From Myxococcales bacterium (GTDB taxonomy: Bacteria > Myxococcota_A > Polyangia > Palsa-1104): a stretch of 54,017 nt of DNA. The translations under genes were made by a program, and so were the position numbers. Where the stretch lies: positions 1-54,017 of the forward strand of contig JAQBQH010000160.1 in the NCBI GenBank assembly GCA_028287105.1. The letters are read 5' to 3'. Shown piece after piece: positions 25,359 through 37,366 of this stretch. Under the pieces are notes generated by a model. It saw nothing but the letters and a program-made list of their open reading frames with translations, did no database searches and was not told where the DNA came from. Each line of letters starts with the position of its first letter. Position 1 is the stretch's first letter.

Positions 25359-27807
25359 CCTTCTCCGCCTCGTTCGCCATCGCCAGCCCCAGCTCGATCT
25401 CGACGTCGGCGTCGCTCTTTTTGCCCAGCCCGAGATAGGCGCGCGCCATCTGGGCGTGCACGCCGGCGTCGTAGGGATCGATCATCTGCGACAGCTTGCC
25501 GGCGCGCACGACGTCGGCCCAACGCTCCTTCTTGCCATACCGCTCGACGAGCAGCTTCGGGATCGACGCGTCCATCACCTCCAGCTCCGCCGCGCGTTCC
25601 AGCTCCTTGAGCGCCTCGTCCTCGTTGGTCTTGAGCAGCGCCTTGCCGAGGACGACGTAGGGCTCTTCGGAGTCGGGATCGAGCTTCTTGGCGAGGCCCA
25701 GCTCGCGGCGCGCGTCATCGAGCAGCCCATCGTCGGCGGCGATGCGGCCGAGCAGGAAGCGCGCGTCGTAGCCGTCGCCCTTGTGCTCGGCGATGAGGAG
25801 CCTCAGCATGCGCGCCGCTACTGCGCGATCCTTGCGCTCGTAGAAGATGTGCGCCGCCGCCAGCAGCACCTCCGGCGCCGTCGGATTCAGCGCCGCCTTC
25901 TCGATCATCTTCTGCGCCTCTTCGCCGCGATGCGCGTGCAAGAGCGCCATCGCCATCAGCCCCTTGGCGCGCTGATCCTCGGGATGCGCCGCGATGCGAT
26001 CGGCAAGCGCCTCGACGTCCGAGAAGTCGCTGGTGCGCACGAAGAAGTTGCCCTCGTACGGCTTGAGCCGCGCCCGCAGGTCGGCCTCGAAGGCGGCGTC
26101 GAAGGCGCGCACGTCGAGCCCGGTGACGGCGGCGATGACCGCCGGCGTCTCCTTGCCCTGCGCGAACAGCTTGAGCGCGCGCGGCACGACCTCGAAGCCC
26201 CAGCGACGGACGAGGAACATCACCTCCTCGGCCGCCTGATGGTAGGCGACCACCATGTGCGACACGTCGCGCGCGCGGGTGAAGCCGAGATCGAGCTCCG
26301 CCACCGACAGGAGCTTCTTCGTCTGGACCGCGCGCGCCAGCTCCGCGTGCGTGCGCCGCGTCCACATCGGATCGACGCGCGCCGTCTCGTACTCGGAGAG
26401 CCCCTCGGTGAACCAGCGCGGCACGCGCGCCTTGGACATCTGGATCGAGAAGATGTGCGCGACCTCGTGCCACAGCATGAGGCCCCAGTTGAACTTCCCC
26501 GTCGCCGGCGACATGCCGGTGATGACCTTGCCGAAGGTGACGCCGAGCGCCTCGAGCCCGGGCAACCCGACGGTACGCACCGCGTAGTGATCGGGATTGG
26601 CGTAGAGCTCGATGGTGAGCGGCCCCTCGGGCGTGAAGCCGTAGCGCTTCACCAGCTCCGCATATTCGCGCTGCACGAACGGCGCGACGTAGTGCAGCAG
26701 CACCTTCTCCTCGCGCTTCGAGACGCGGAAGCGGAACGGCGTGCCTTCGACGAGGACGTACTGCTTCGGGATGACGTCCTCGAACAGGTTGAGCAGATTG
26801 TAGGTTCGCACGTTGTACGGATCGCGCTTCCACGCCTCCTGCAGCGCCTCGACGCCCTTTCGATCTTCGCCGAGGCGCAGCCAGTTGCTGCCAATCGCCG
26901 CCAGCGCCACCCACGACTTGGGATCGACCTTGAGCGCCTCGCCCTCGAGCTGATTGGCCTCGAGGTAGCGATGCTCCTTGACGCACATCTCGGCGACGCC
27001 GTGGAAGAGCTCCCAGGCGCGCGGGTTGGTCTTGAGCACGTGATCGCGCTCGGCCTGCCAGCCGCGCACGTCATCGCGCAAGAAGGCGACCGCGCCGAGG
27101 ACGGTGCGCGCGCCGACGTCCTCGGGATTGATGGCGAGCACCTTGCGCGCCATCGCTGCCGCGTCGCTCCAGCGCTCGTCGAAGACCAGTCGCTCGGCGT
27201 CGAGATCGAGCGCGCCGGCGTGCCGCGGATCGGCGTGCAGCGCGGCGGCGATCTCTTTTTCGGCGGCCACGAGATCGTTCTGCTCGCTCTTGACCCGCGC
27301 CATGAGCGCGTGCGCATCGGCGTCGTGCGGCAGCACCGCCAGCGCCTCCTTCAGCGACACCTCGGCGTGCCCGGCGTCGTACTTCTCGAGGAAGAGCGCG
27401 GCCCACTCGATGTTGGCGCGCGCCCCGTCCTTGCCCTTGGGATCGGCGTCGACCGCGTCGCGGAACGTATCGTTGGCGTCCTGCCAGCCGCCGAGATAGC
27501 GCGCCGCCAGCGCGACGTAGAGGAGATCGCGCGACCGCTTCTTGTCGAGCAGGCCGGCCTCGTAGTCGTCGTAGAAGCGATTCCAGGTGGCGCGCTCGAG
27601 ATCGCGCTGCCCCGTCGCGCGATAGACGAGGCCGAGCTGCAGCCGCGCGGCGAGCGCACGGGGATCTCGTTGTACGGCCGGCTCGAGCAATTTCTGGGCG
27701 TCGGCGTAGCGGCCCGCCTTGCGCAGCCGTTCGCCGTCGGCGGCCGCGTCGGCGCCCGCCAGCCGGGGGAGCATCAATAGGAGCCCGATCACGAGCAAGC
27801 GCGACAT
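25300..27807 (-). CDS. TPR-rich protein with gluzincin peptidase (MA-like) domain
   Basis: An 835-residue exported protein: signal peptide (SRLLVIGLLLMLPRLAGADA), TPR repeats (about 25-360), a gluzincin-type zinc peptidase domain (about 385-600) with HEVAH (about 447-451, in MLWHEVAHIFSIQM) and the third-ligand region WFTEGLSEYE, then further TPRs (about 620-830). The layout matches Peptidase_MA-family proteins that pair a protease with TPR scaffolds in the periplasm. Start at 27807 is chosen for the signal peptide; the open frame extends upstream without sense. The 3' end overlaps the response regulator by 59 nt. The substrate is unknown. Confidence 0.85.
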   Translation of the reverse strand: MSRLLVIGLLLMLPRLAGADAAADGERLRKAGRYADAQKLLEPAVQRDPRALAARLQLGLVYRATGQRDLERATWNRFYDDYEAGLLDKKRSRDLLYVALAARYLGGWQDANDTFRDAVDADPKGKDGARANIEWAALFLEKYDAGHAEVSLKEALAVLPHDADAHALMARVKSEQNDLVAAEKEIAAALHADPRHAGALDLDAERLVFDERWSDAAAMARKVLAINPEDVGARTVLGAVAFLRDDVRGWQAERDHVLKTNPRAWELFHGVAEMCVKEHRYLEANQLEGEALKVDPKSWVALAAIGSNWLRLGEDRKGVEALQEAWKRDPYNVRTYNLLNLFEDVIPKQYVLVEGTPFRFRVSKREEKVLLHYVAPFVQREYAELVKRYGFTPEGPLTIELYANPDHYAVRTVGLPGLEALGVTFGKVITGMSPATGKFNWGLMLWHEVAHIFSIQMSKARVPRWFTEGLSEYETARVDPMWTRRTHAELARAVQTKKLLSVAELDLGFTRARDVSHMVVAYHQAAEEVMFLVRRWGFEVVPRALKLFAQGKETPAVIAAVTGLDVRAFDAAFEADLRARLKPYEGNFFVRTSDFSDVEALADRIAAHPEDQRAKGLMAMALLHAHRGEEAQKMIEKAALNPTAPEVLLAAAHIFYERKDRAVAARMLRLLIAEHKGDGYDARFLLGRIAADDGLLDDARRELGLAKKLDPDSEEPYVVLGKALLKTNEDEALKELERAAELEVMDASIPKLLVERYGKKERWADVVRAGKLSQMIDPYDAGVHAQMARAYLGLGKKSDADVEIELGLAMANEAEKATLTALRARAAAPPPTAPR

Positions 27808-27827
27808 GCCGGTGTTATGATCTATCA
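27808..27827. promoter_or_regulatory. 20-bp divergent promoter with overlapping -10 elements
   Basis: Plus-strand TATGAT (27816-27821) lies 6 nt from the ATG at 27828. Minus-strand CATAAC (27819-27814) lies 6 nt from the ATG at 27807. The boxes overlap by four bases and the gap has no room for ribosome sites. This predicts two leaderless transcripts from one site. Confidence 0.5.
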
Positions 27828-28328
27828 ATGGCCACGACCGCCGACAAGGAAGCGTCCGCGCCCGCCGCGTACGATACGTTCGAGGACTATCTCCGGCTGG
27901 CAATCAAGGAATACTATGACCGCGGCTGGAAGAGCCGGCGCGCAAACTTCATCGCGCTGTTGCTCGCGTCGGGTCAGATGGCGTCGGTGGCCAAGGATGC
28001 CGTCGCCGGCGAGAAGGGGCTGCGCAACGTCGCCTTCGGCGCGGCCGGCGCGGTGGCGCTGCGCTTCGCCCTCCGCTGGGCGCTCGGCGGCCCGCTCGGG
28101 ATCCTCATGACCGCCGCGATGGCCGCGTCGCTGGTCGCGTTCTTCATCAAAAACCAGAAGGAAATTTCGCAGAAGATTGGCCGCTTCCGCGAGCGCATCG
28201 CCGACGAGCGCAAGAAGTTCGACGAGACCCAGTCGGGCTACCGTGCCAATCGTTACGATGCGCGCGAGCGCAACCTCATGGTCGACGGGCAGCTCAAGCG
28301 TTTCCTCGCCGATCTCGACGAAGCCTAG
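27828..28328 (+). CDS. Hypothetical membrane protein
   Basis: A 166-residue protein, not recognised. Residues 1-40 are soluble (PAAYDTFEDYLRLAIKEYYDRGW). A long hydrophobic region (about 65-106, NVAFGAAGAVALRFALRWALGGPLGILMTAAMAASLVAFFI) fits one or two membrane helices. The C-terminal third is highly charged and probably a coiled coil (KEISQKIGRFRERIADERKKFDETQSGYRANRYDARERN). It would be an inner-membrane protein with a cytoplasmic helical tail. The ATG at 27828 is 20 nt from the divergent TPR-peptidase start; no ribosome site, so possibly leaderless. Confidence 0.7.
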   Translation: MATTADKEASAPAAYDTFEDYLRLAIKEYYDRGWKSRRANFIALLLASGQMASVAKDAVAGEKGLRNVAFGAAGAVALRFALRWALGGPLGILMTAAMAASLVAFFIKNQKEISQKIGRFRERIADERKKFDETQSGYRANRYDARERNLMVDGQLKRFLADLDEA

Positions 28329-28421
28329 CCTCCCCCTCTCACAGCCTCCTGGCCTCCGCTCGCGTCTCGTAGTCGCGTTGACTACATCGCCACGCGCGCG
28401 TCGCGCGCCTAGACTCCACTC

Positions 28422-29099
28422 ATGGTGCTCACGACGGCCATCTTCGCAATCGTCGTGATCCTGGGAGTCCTCGCCCTCGGCGGCACCGGTATGTGCACCG
28501 ATGGTGCGCGCCTGCGCGACCGCCGCCTGGCGCAATGGGGCGTGCGCCGCGAGCTCACCACGCGCGTCGCCGAGGTCCACGATCACACCGACGCCAAGCT
28601 GCAAGGGACCGCCTTCGCGGACGACGGCGACGGCTCGCCCTCCGACGGTGCCGGCGAGCTCACCGCGCCCTTTTCGGGTCGCCGCTGCGTCGCCTACGAG
28701 CTCACCCTCTTCGACTACGACGGCGTGCGCCCGTCGCTGCTGGCGCGCGTCTCGGTCGCCCGCTCGTTCCTGCTTCGCGACGACACCGGCATCGCCCACG
28801 TCGTGCCCGATCCCGCGCTCGTGGGCATCGATCCCGACAAGCGCTGGCGCTTCGAGGAGCCCAGCGACGCGCGCGTCGTCGCGCTGCTCGAGCGCCACGT
28901 CGCCGGCGATCGCTGGCGCCACCATCCCGTCGTCGTCTGCGAAGGGGTCATCGCCGTCGGCGGCCCGGTCGCCTGCTACGGGCACGTGCTGCACGAGCCG
29001 GTGAGCAGCGGAGCGGATTCGCCCTACCGCACCCTCGGCAGCCGCGCGCTGCTGGTCGGCTCCTCGAGCGCGCCGCTGCTCCTCATCCCCGATGACTAG
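28422..29099 (+). CDS. Membrane-anchored protein with GIDE-like domain
   Basis: A 225-residue protein with an N-terminal membrane helix (VLTTAIFAIVVILGVLALGG). The rest resembles the GIDE domain found in mitochondrial MUL1-type proteins and bacterial relatives: TAPFSGRRCVAYELTLFDYD is the typical start of that domain (SPFSGRPCVYY...), followed by a SFLLRDDTGIAHVVPDPA strand pair and CYGHVLHEP near the end. No RING domain exists here, as usual in bacteria. The domain's role in bacteria is not established. It stands on its own after a 93-nt gap and 50 nt before the halogenase-like gene. The family call is moderate. Confidence 0.6.
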   Translation: MVLTTAIFAIVVILGVLALGGTGMCTDGARLRDRRLAQWGVRRELTTRVAEVHDHTDAKLQGTAFADDGDGSPSDGAGELTAPFSGRRCVAYELTLFDYDGVRPSLLARVSVARSFLLRDDTGIAHVVPDPALVGIDPDKRWRFEEPSDARVVALLERHVAGDRWRHHPVVVCEGVIAVGGPVACYGHVLHEPVSSGADSPYRTLGSRALLVGSSSAPLLLIPDD

Positions 29100-29149
29100 C
29101 GGTCATCGGTCGGACCGCCCGCGCCATTTTGTGATATTAGTGCGTGCCC

Positions 29150-30430
29150 ATGAGCTACGACTTCGACGTCGTGATCGCGGGCGGTGGGCCGGCCGGATCG
29201 TCGACTGCAAACTTTCTGCGTCAGCGTAACCGGAGCGTCCTGGTCCTCGAGCGCGAGAAGTTCCCGCGCTTCCATATCGGCGAGTCGATGCTGCCGTTCT
29301 CCAACGAGCTGTGGCGCGAGCTCGGCGTCTTCGAAAAAATGGACGCGCGCTACATCCACAAGCCGGGCGCCAAGTTCATCCACGAAGAGTCGGGCGCCGA
29401 GTTCACCTACTACTTCGAGAACGCGATCCGCGGCGGCCATCCGTACGCCTATCAGGTCAAGCGTGCCGACTTCGACAAGATGCTCCTCGACCACGCCGCC
29501 TCGCTCGGCGCCGAGGTCCGCGAGGAGACCAAGGTCGGCGACGTCGTCTTCGCCCCCGACGGCGTGACCGTCAGCGCCACCGGCCCCGACGGCAAATCGT
29601 ACCAGGTGCGCGCGCCCATGTTCGTCGACGCCACCGGCCGCGACGCGCTCATCGCCGGACGGCGGCAGCTCAAGGTCCCCGACGGCGTGGTCACCACCAA
29701 CGTCGCGGTCCACACGATGTACCAGAACGTCGACCGCTCGCAGGGCGCCGACGAGGGCAACATCATCCTCGGCCTCTTCGACGGCGGCTGGTGGTGGATG
29801 ATCCCGTTCAAGGACGGCGACACCTCCGTCGGCATGGTCTTCGAGAAGAGCTACACCAGGGCGCAGCGCGGCCTCTCGTCGCAGGAGCTGATGGAGCACG
29901 CCATCGAGGGGCTGCCGAACCTCAAGCGCTACTTGAAGGATGCGACGCGCATCCTCGAGGTCGGCGCGCAGGGCAACTGGAGCTATCGCTCGACCCGCTT
30001 CTACGACGAGCGGCTGCTCATGGTCGGCGACGCCGCCGCCTTCGTCGATCCGCTGTTCTCGACGGGCGTCCTCTTCGCCGCCTACGGCGCGCGCTTCGCC
30101 GCGGGGCACATCGACGCCGCGCTCACCGACGGCGACTTCAGCGCCGAACGCTTCGCTCCCTACCAGGACGAATGCGCGCGCGGCATGGATCTGTTCAAGG
30201 GGCTGGTGCACGAGTTCTACGCCCAGAACCTGCGCAAGATCCTGCTCGCCTCGTCGCAGAACCCGACCATCTGCGCGGTCATCACCTCGCTCTTGGCCGG
30301 CGACGTCTATAAGCCCGCGATGTGGCAGTCGATGATCACCAAGGCGGGCTTCTCCAACGTCGCCGACGTCGGAGCGATGCCCACCGCCCGTTCGAGCCGT
30401 CAGGTACGGCTGGAGAAACCGCTCGCATGA
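29150..30430 (+). CDS. Flavin-dependent halogenase-like FAD oxidoreductase
   Basis: A 426-residue FAD enzyme. Visible motifs: dinucleotide fold VVIAGGGPAGSS, the FPRFHIGESMLP block, HKPGAKF with the Lys aligned to the catalytic lysine of halogenases, GGWWWMIPF containing the WxWxIP signature, GDAAAFVDPLFSTGVLFA containing the FxxPxxSxG motif of phenolic/pyrrole halogenases, and a helical C-terminus. Known halogenases of this class use FADH2, O2 and chloride; the flavin reductase is a separate protein. ATG 29150 follows a -10-like GATATT (29133-29138); a GTG at 29144 is also in frame. The stop overlaps the start of a lipase-like lipoprotein. Non-halogenating relatives (geranylgeranyl reductase type) are the alternative. 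Confidence 0.78.
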   Translation: MSYDFDVVIAGGGPAGSSTANFLRQRNRSVLVLEREKFPRFHIGESMLPFSNELWRELGVFEKMDARYIHKPGAKFIHEESGAEFTYYFENAIRGGHPYAYQVKRADFDKMLLDHAASLGAEVREETKVGDVVFAPDGVTVSATGPDGKSYQVRAPMFVDATGRDALIAGRRQLKVPDGVVTTNVAVHTMYQNVDRSQGADEGNIILGLFDGGWWWMIPFKDGDTSVGMVFEKSYTRAQRGLSSQELMEHAIEGLPNLKRYLKDATRILEVGAQGNWSYRSTRFYDERLLMVGDAAAFVDPLFSTGVLFAAYGARFAAGHIDAALTDGDFSAERFAPYQDECARGMDLFKGLVHEFYAQNLRKILLASSQNPTICAVITSLLAGDVYKPAMWQSMITKAGFSNVADVGAMPTARSSRQVRLEKPLA

Positions 30431-32328
30431 ACAATCTCGTCGGCGTCGCCGCGGCAACGATCGGGTTGGCTCTGGTTGGCTGCAGCGACGGCGGCGGGAC
30501 GCATGTCCTGTTCGACCTCCATCAACCGTCGACGGCGATCACGACGCCGAACGCGGTCGACGACTTCTACGCGCTGCCGTTTCCCAATCTCTTGCGCGTG
30601 CGCGCCGACGGCACCGTCGATCTGACGCGCTATGCGAGGGTCGGCGGGCAGATCGACGACTACATCGCCGCCGTCGACAAGAGCCCGGCGCGCTTCCAGA
30701 ACGCCGGCATCTTTTTTCGCCTCGACGGGCCGCTCGACCCCGACACGCTGCCGGCCAACGCCGCCGCATCGTTGCGCGACGACGCCAGCCTGTTCATCGT
30801 CGATCTCTCGACGGGGGCGCGCTCGCCGGCGACCGCGCGCTTCACCGCCCTCAACTACGACTTCATCGGGCCCAACTGGGTAGCGGTCCTGCCGCTGCCC
30901 GGCTTTCCACTGCACGAAGAGCGCGACTACGCGGTCGTCCTGACCGATCGCCTCCACGACGCCGCCGGCCATTCGCTGCATCGCGCCGTCGACTTCGAGT
31001 CGGTGATGCAGGGCGCGTCGGGCGATCCGTACGCCAAGCTGCGCGCCTGGCTCGACGCCAACAACCTGAGCGGCCACGTCGTCGGCGCGACCCAGTTCTC
31101 GACGGGAAGCGCGACCAGGATCATGAGCGACCTGCGCGCCGCCGTCTACGCCCAGGCGCCCGCGCCGTCGCTCGCCGGGCTGACCTACAGCGGCGAGGAC
31201 GCCGCCGGCGTCAACGACACCTACGTCGGCAACTATCAGGGTCCCAATTTCCAACAGGGCGACCCGCCCTACAGCTCGACGGGCGGCGCCATCACCAACC
31301 CGCCCAAGCTGCAGCGCATGGAGACGCTGCGCATCGCCATCAGCGTGCCCAAGGGCGACCCGCCCGCGGACGGCTGGCCCGTCGTCATCTATCAGCACGG
31401 CACCGGCGGCGACTACAAGAGCTTCATCGGCGATGGCTCGGCGCGCGAAGCGGCGTCCGTCACCGACGGTAGCGGCGCCGTCGTCGCCAAGCTGGCGATG
31501 ATCGGAACCGACCAGGTCCTGCATGGTCCGCGCGCGCCCGCCGGCACCGACGTGCAGGTCTCGTTCTTCAACTTCCTCAACCTCGAGGCCGCGCACGACA
31601 ACCCGAAGCAGGGCGCGCTCGACGCCTTCCAGGTGGTGCGCCTGCTCCACACCGTCGACATCGCCGCCGCGCCCACCACCGGCAAGCGCATCAAGTTCGA
31701 CACGACCAAGATCTATTTCAAGGGCCACTCGCAGGGTGGGCTGACCGGCCCGCTCTTCCTCGCGGCCGAGCCCGAGGTCAAGGCGGCCGTGCTCTCGGGC
31801 GCCGGTGGCGGGCTCATCGATTCGCTGCTCAACAAGACGGCGCCGGTCAACATCCCGCAGGTGGTGCAGGCGCTGCTGCACGATCCCGCCGACGTCTACC
31901 ACCCGCTGCTCAGTCTCATTCAGGGCTACTTCGAGGACACCGACCCGGTGAACTACGGGCGCACCATGTTCGTCGAGCCGGCCGCGGGCGTGCCGCCCAA
32001 GAGCATCTTCCAGACGCTCGGCATCATCGATCACTACACGCCGATTCCGAACATCAAGTCGTTGGCGCTGGGCATGGGCGTGCAGCCGGCGGGACCGCAG
32101 CTCGATCCGATCGATGCGCTGCCGCTGACGTCCATGCAATGGGCCACCGCGCCGGTGTCGGGCAACGTGTCGGGCGGTCTGGCGACCGGTGTGCTGCTCG
32201 AATACAAGGCGCCTTCCGGACGTGATGGCCATTTCGTCGTGTTTGACGTATCGGACGCGATCAAGCAGTCGAACCGCTTCCTGGCGACTCATGCCGCCAC
32301 CGGCACCGCCAAGCTGGATATCCCGTAG
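30427..32328 (+). CDS. Alpha/beta-hydrolase lipoprotein (bacterial lipase-like)
   Basis: A 633-residue lipoprotein (MNNLVGVAAATIGLALVGC, Cys19). The N-terminal part resembles the bacterial virulence-factor lipase N-terminal domain (DDFYALPFPNLLRVRADGTVDL, then IFFRLDGPLDPDTLP), an Ig-like region. The C-terminal half is an alpha/beta hydrolase with VVIYQHGTGG (oxyanion region), nucleophile elbow GHSQGG and a probable terminal His in DGHFVVFD. It likely cleaves an ester or lipid at the cell surface. The start overlaps the halogenase-like stop (ATGA), which suggests a shared pathway or at least coupled expression. The substrate is unknown. Confidence 0.82.
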   Translation: MNNLVGVAAATIGLALVGCSDGGGTHVLFDLHQPSTAITTPNAVDDFYALPFPNLLRVRADGTVDLTRYARVGGQIDDYIAAVDKSPARFQNAGIFFRLDGPLDPDTLPANAAASLRDDASLFIVDLSTGARSPATARFTALNYDFIGPNWVAVLPLPGFPLHEERDYAVVLTDRLHDAAGHSLHRAVDFESVMQGASGDPYAKLRAWLDANNLSGHVVGATQFSTGSATRIMSDLRAAVYAQAPAPSLAGLTYSGEDAAGVNDTYVGNYQGPNFQQGDPPYSSTGGAITNPPKLQRMETLRIAISVPKGDPPADGWPVVIYQHGTGGDYKSFIGDGSAREAASVTDGSGAVVAKLAMIGTDQVLHGPRAPAGTDVQVSFFNFLNLEAAHDNPKQGALDAFQVVRLLHTVDIAAAPTTGKRIKFDTTKIYFKGHSQGGLTGPLFLAAEPEVKAAVLSGAGGGLIDSLLNKTAPVNIPQVVQALLHDPADVYHPLLSLIQGYFEDTDPVNYGRTMFVEPAAGVPPKSIFQTLGIIDHYTPIPNIKSLALGMGVQPAGPQLDPIDALPLTSMQWATAPVSGNVSGGLATGVLLEYKAPSGRDGHFVVFDVSDAIKQSNRFLATHAATGTAKLDIP

Positions 32329-32415
32329 TTACCCGATATTGCAGCGACAGGTCGAACCTGCGTGAGGCCGGTCACTTGACCGAGACGGGCAGCCTCGACT
32401 AGCCTTTACACCCAA

Positions 32416-34107
<1,692 letters not shown>

Positions 34108-34203
34108 CCGGCTCGTGATGAACCAACCGCTGATCGCCTTGACGCTCCGTCGTGGAGCGGGTTAAACTTAGGCGCTCGGCTTATTGCCGCGGGTGTAGGG
34201 ACA

Positions 34204-35865
<1,662 letters not shown>

Positions 35866-35868
35866 CTT

Positions 35869-36981
35869 CTACCCGAGCCATCCTCCGAACCAGCTCCGGT
35901 GCAGCACCCGCTCGAAAAACCATAGCGTCGAGAAGACGAGCAGCGCCACGCTGCCGACGCTGCGTACCCGCGCCGCCAGGCCAAGGCGCGGCACCAGCCA
36001 CAAGAGGATCGGCGCCACCACCGCGACGACCGAGAGCTGGCCCAGCTCGACGCCCACGTTGAAGCTGATGAGCGACGGCACCACGCCCGAGGGCGGCAGA
36101 CCGATCTCGCTGAGGACGCTGGCGAAGCCGAAGCCGTGTACGAGGCCGAAGCCGAAGGTGAGGAGCCAGCGATGGCGCGGCTCCTTGACTGCCAGGTTCT
36201 CGACGGCGACGTAGGCGATCGAGAGCGCGATGGCCGGCTCGACGATGCCGGGCGGCAGGCGCACGAGGCCGAGGCCCGCCGAGATGAGCGTGACCGAGTG
36301 CGCCACGGTAAAGGCGGTAACGACGCCGAGGATGTAGCGCATCCCGTCGCGCAGCCCGCGCGCGGTGGCGACCAGGAGGAGCCCGAGCAGAAAGGCGAGA
36401 TGGTCGTAGCCGGTGAAGATGTGCTCCATGCCGAGCAGGAGGTAGTCGCGCAGGTGGTCCCAGAGCGTGACGGGACGATCGAGCCGCAGCTCGCGCGAGG
36501 CTCCGCGGAAGACGTGCTGGCGCTCGGGTTGACCGGGCAGCGCGATGCGCGCGAGCCCCTGGTGCATGGGGTCGAGATCGAAGAAGAGGTCGTAGGTGAT
36601 GGCGAGGTCGGCGGCGGTGCGCTTGCACGCGTAGTCGATGCGCGTCACGACGAAGAAGCCGTCAGACTTGTCGGCGAAGGAGAGCTCGCGCGCGGCGGGC
36701 GGGCAGGCGGCGTCGCCGTTGCGCACGTGGACGCGCGCGGCGACGTACTCGAGGACGCGCGGGCGCGCCTGCTCGACCTCGGCGCGCGTGGCGGCGCGCT
36801 CTTTGTCGTCGAGCGCGAGCGCTTCGTAGAGATCGCGGTTGCTGATCTGCAGCGTTACGCGGACGTCGCGCGCCGCGACGGCGACCTCGACGTAGGTGAC
36901 GCTCGATTGGTGGGCGCGCGCCGGGGCGGCGGCAGCGAGGGCGAGGACGAGCGCGGTGACGGCGACGGCGCGGCGCGGCAC
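35869..36981 (-). CDS. HupE/UreJ-family membrane protein
   Basis: A 370-residue protein with a signal peptide (AVTALVLALAAAAPARA), an outer domain (about 25-165) and about seven membrane helices with the HupE/UreJ_2 signature GMEHIFTGYDHLAFLLGLLLVA, followed by TAFTVAHSVTLISA and FGLVHGFGFASVL. Conserved His and Asp residues in these helices suggest metal (Ni/Co-type) handling, known for HupE/UreJ relatives. No hydrogenase or urease genes are near. GTG 36981 is chosen because it begins the signal peptide; earlier readings overlap the next gene. It lies 8 nt downstream of a small membrane protein, so probably one unit. Confidence 0.82.
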   Translation of the reverse strand: MPRRAVAVTALVLALAAAAPARAHQSSVTYVEVAVAARDVRVTLQISNRDLYEALALDDKERAATRAEVEQARPRVLEYVAARVHVRNGDAACPPAARELSFADKSDGFFVVTRIDYACKRTAADLAITYDLFFDLDPMHQGLARIALPGQPERQHVFRGASRELRLDRPVTLWDHLRDYLLLGMEHIFTGYDHLAFLLGLLLVATARGLRDGMRYILGVVTAFTVAHSVTLISAGLGLVRLPPGIVEPAIALSIAYVAVENLAVKEPRHRWLLTFGFGLVHGFGFASVLSEIGLPPSGVVPSLISFNVGVELGQLSVVAVVAPILLWLVPRLGLAARVRSVGSVALLVFSTLWFFERVLHRSWFGGWLG

Positions 36982-36989
36982 TGCGGCGG

Positions 36990-37298
36990 CTAGTTGCGCA
37001 TCGACGCGGCGGCGTACTCCTGGGCACGCTGGACGATGATCCGCGGATCGACGTCGAGGCGGATCCCGAGCACCTGCGTGACCAGGAAGTAGATGGCGCC
37101 GAGCGCCAGCATCAGCGTGACGAACGCGCCCAGCGCGAAGGCGCTGGCGATGCCCAGGCCGAAGATGCTGGCCGTGGCCAGCGCCAGGCGGGTGCCCGGG
37201 GAGCGCTCGCTGACCAGGGTCGGGGTGAAGATCTGCATGACGTCGCTGTCGGCCGGACGGCCGAGCACGCGTCGCAACCACGAAAATGGCGCCTTCAT
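36990..37298 (-). CDS. Small membrane protein
   Basis: A 102-residue protein, not recognised. A basic N-terminus (MKAPFSWLRRVLGR) is followed by one long or two short membrane helices (about 37-80, LALATASIFGLGIASAFALGAFVTLMLALGAIYFLVTQVLG) and a short soluble tail (DPRIIVQRAQEYAAASM). It precedes the HupE/UreJ-like gene by 8 nt on the same strand, suggesting co-expression. It is divergent from dnaJ with a 68-nt gap. Confidence 0.65.
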   Translation of the reverse strand: MKAPFSWLRRVLGRPADSDVMQIFTPTLVSERSPGTRLALATASIFGLGIASAFALGAFVTLMLALGAIYFLVTQVLGIRLDVDPRIIVQRAQEYAAASMRN

Positions 37299-37366
37299 GT
37301 GGGCATCATACTGAAGCCGGCGCCTTGACGCACGCGCCGACCAAGATTAGCTTGTGACCGGAATCC

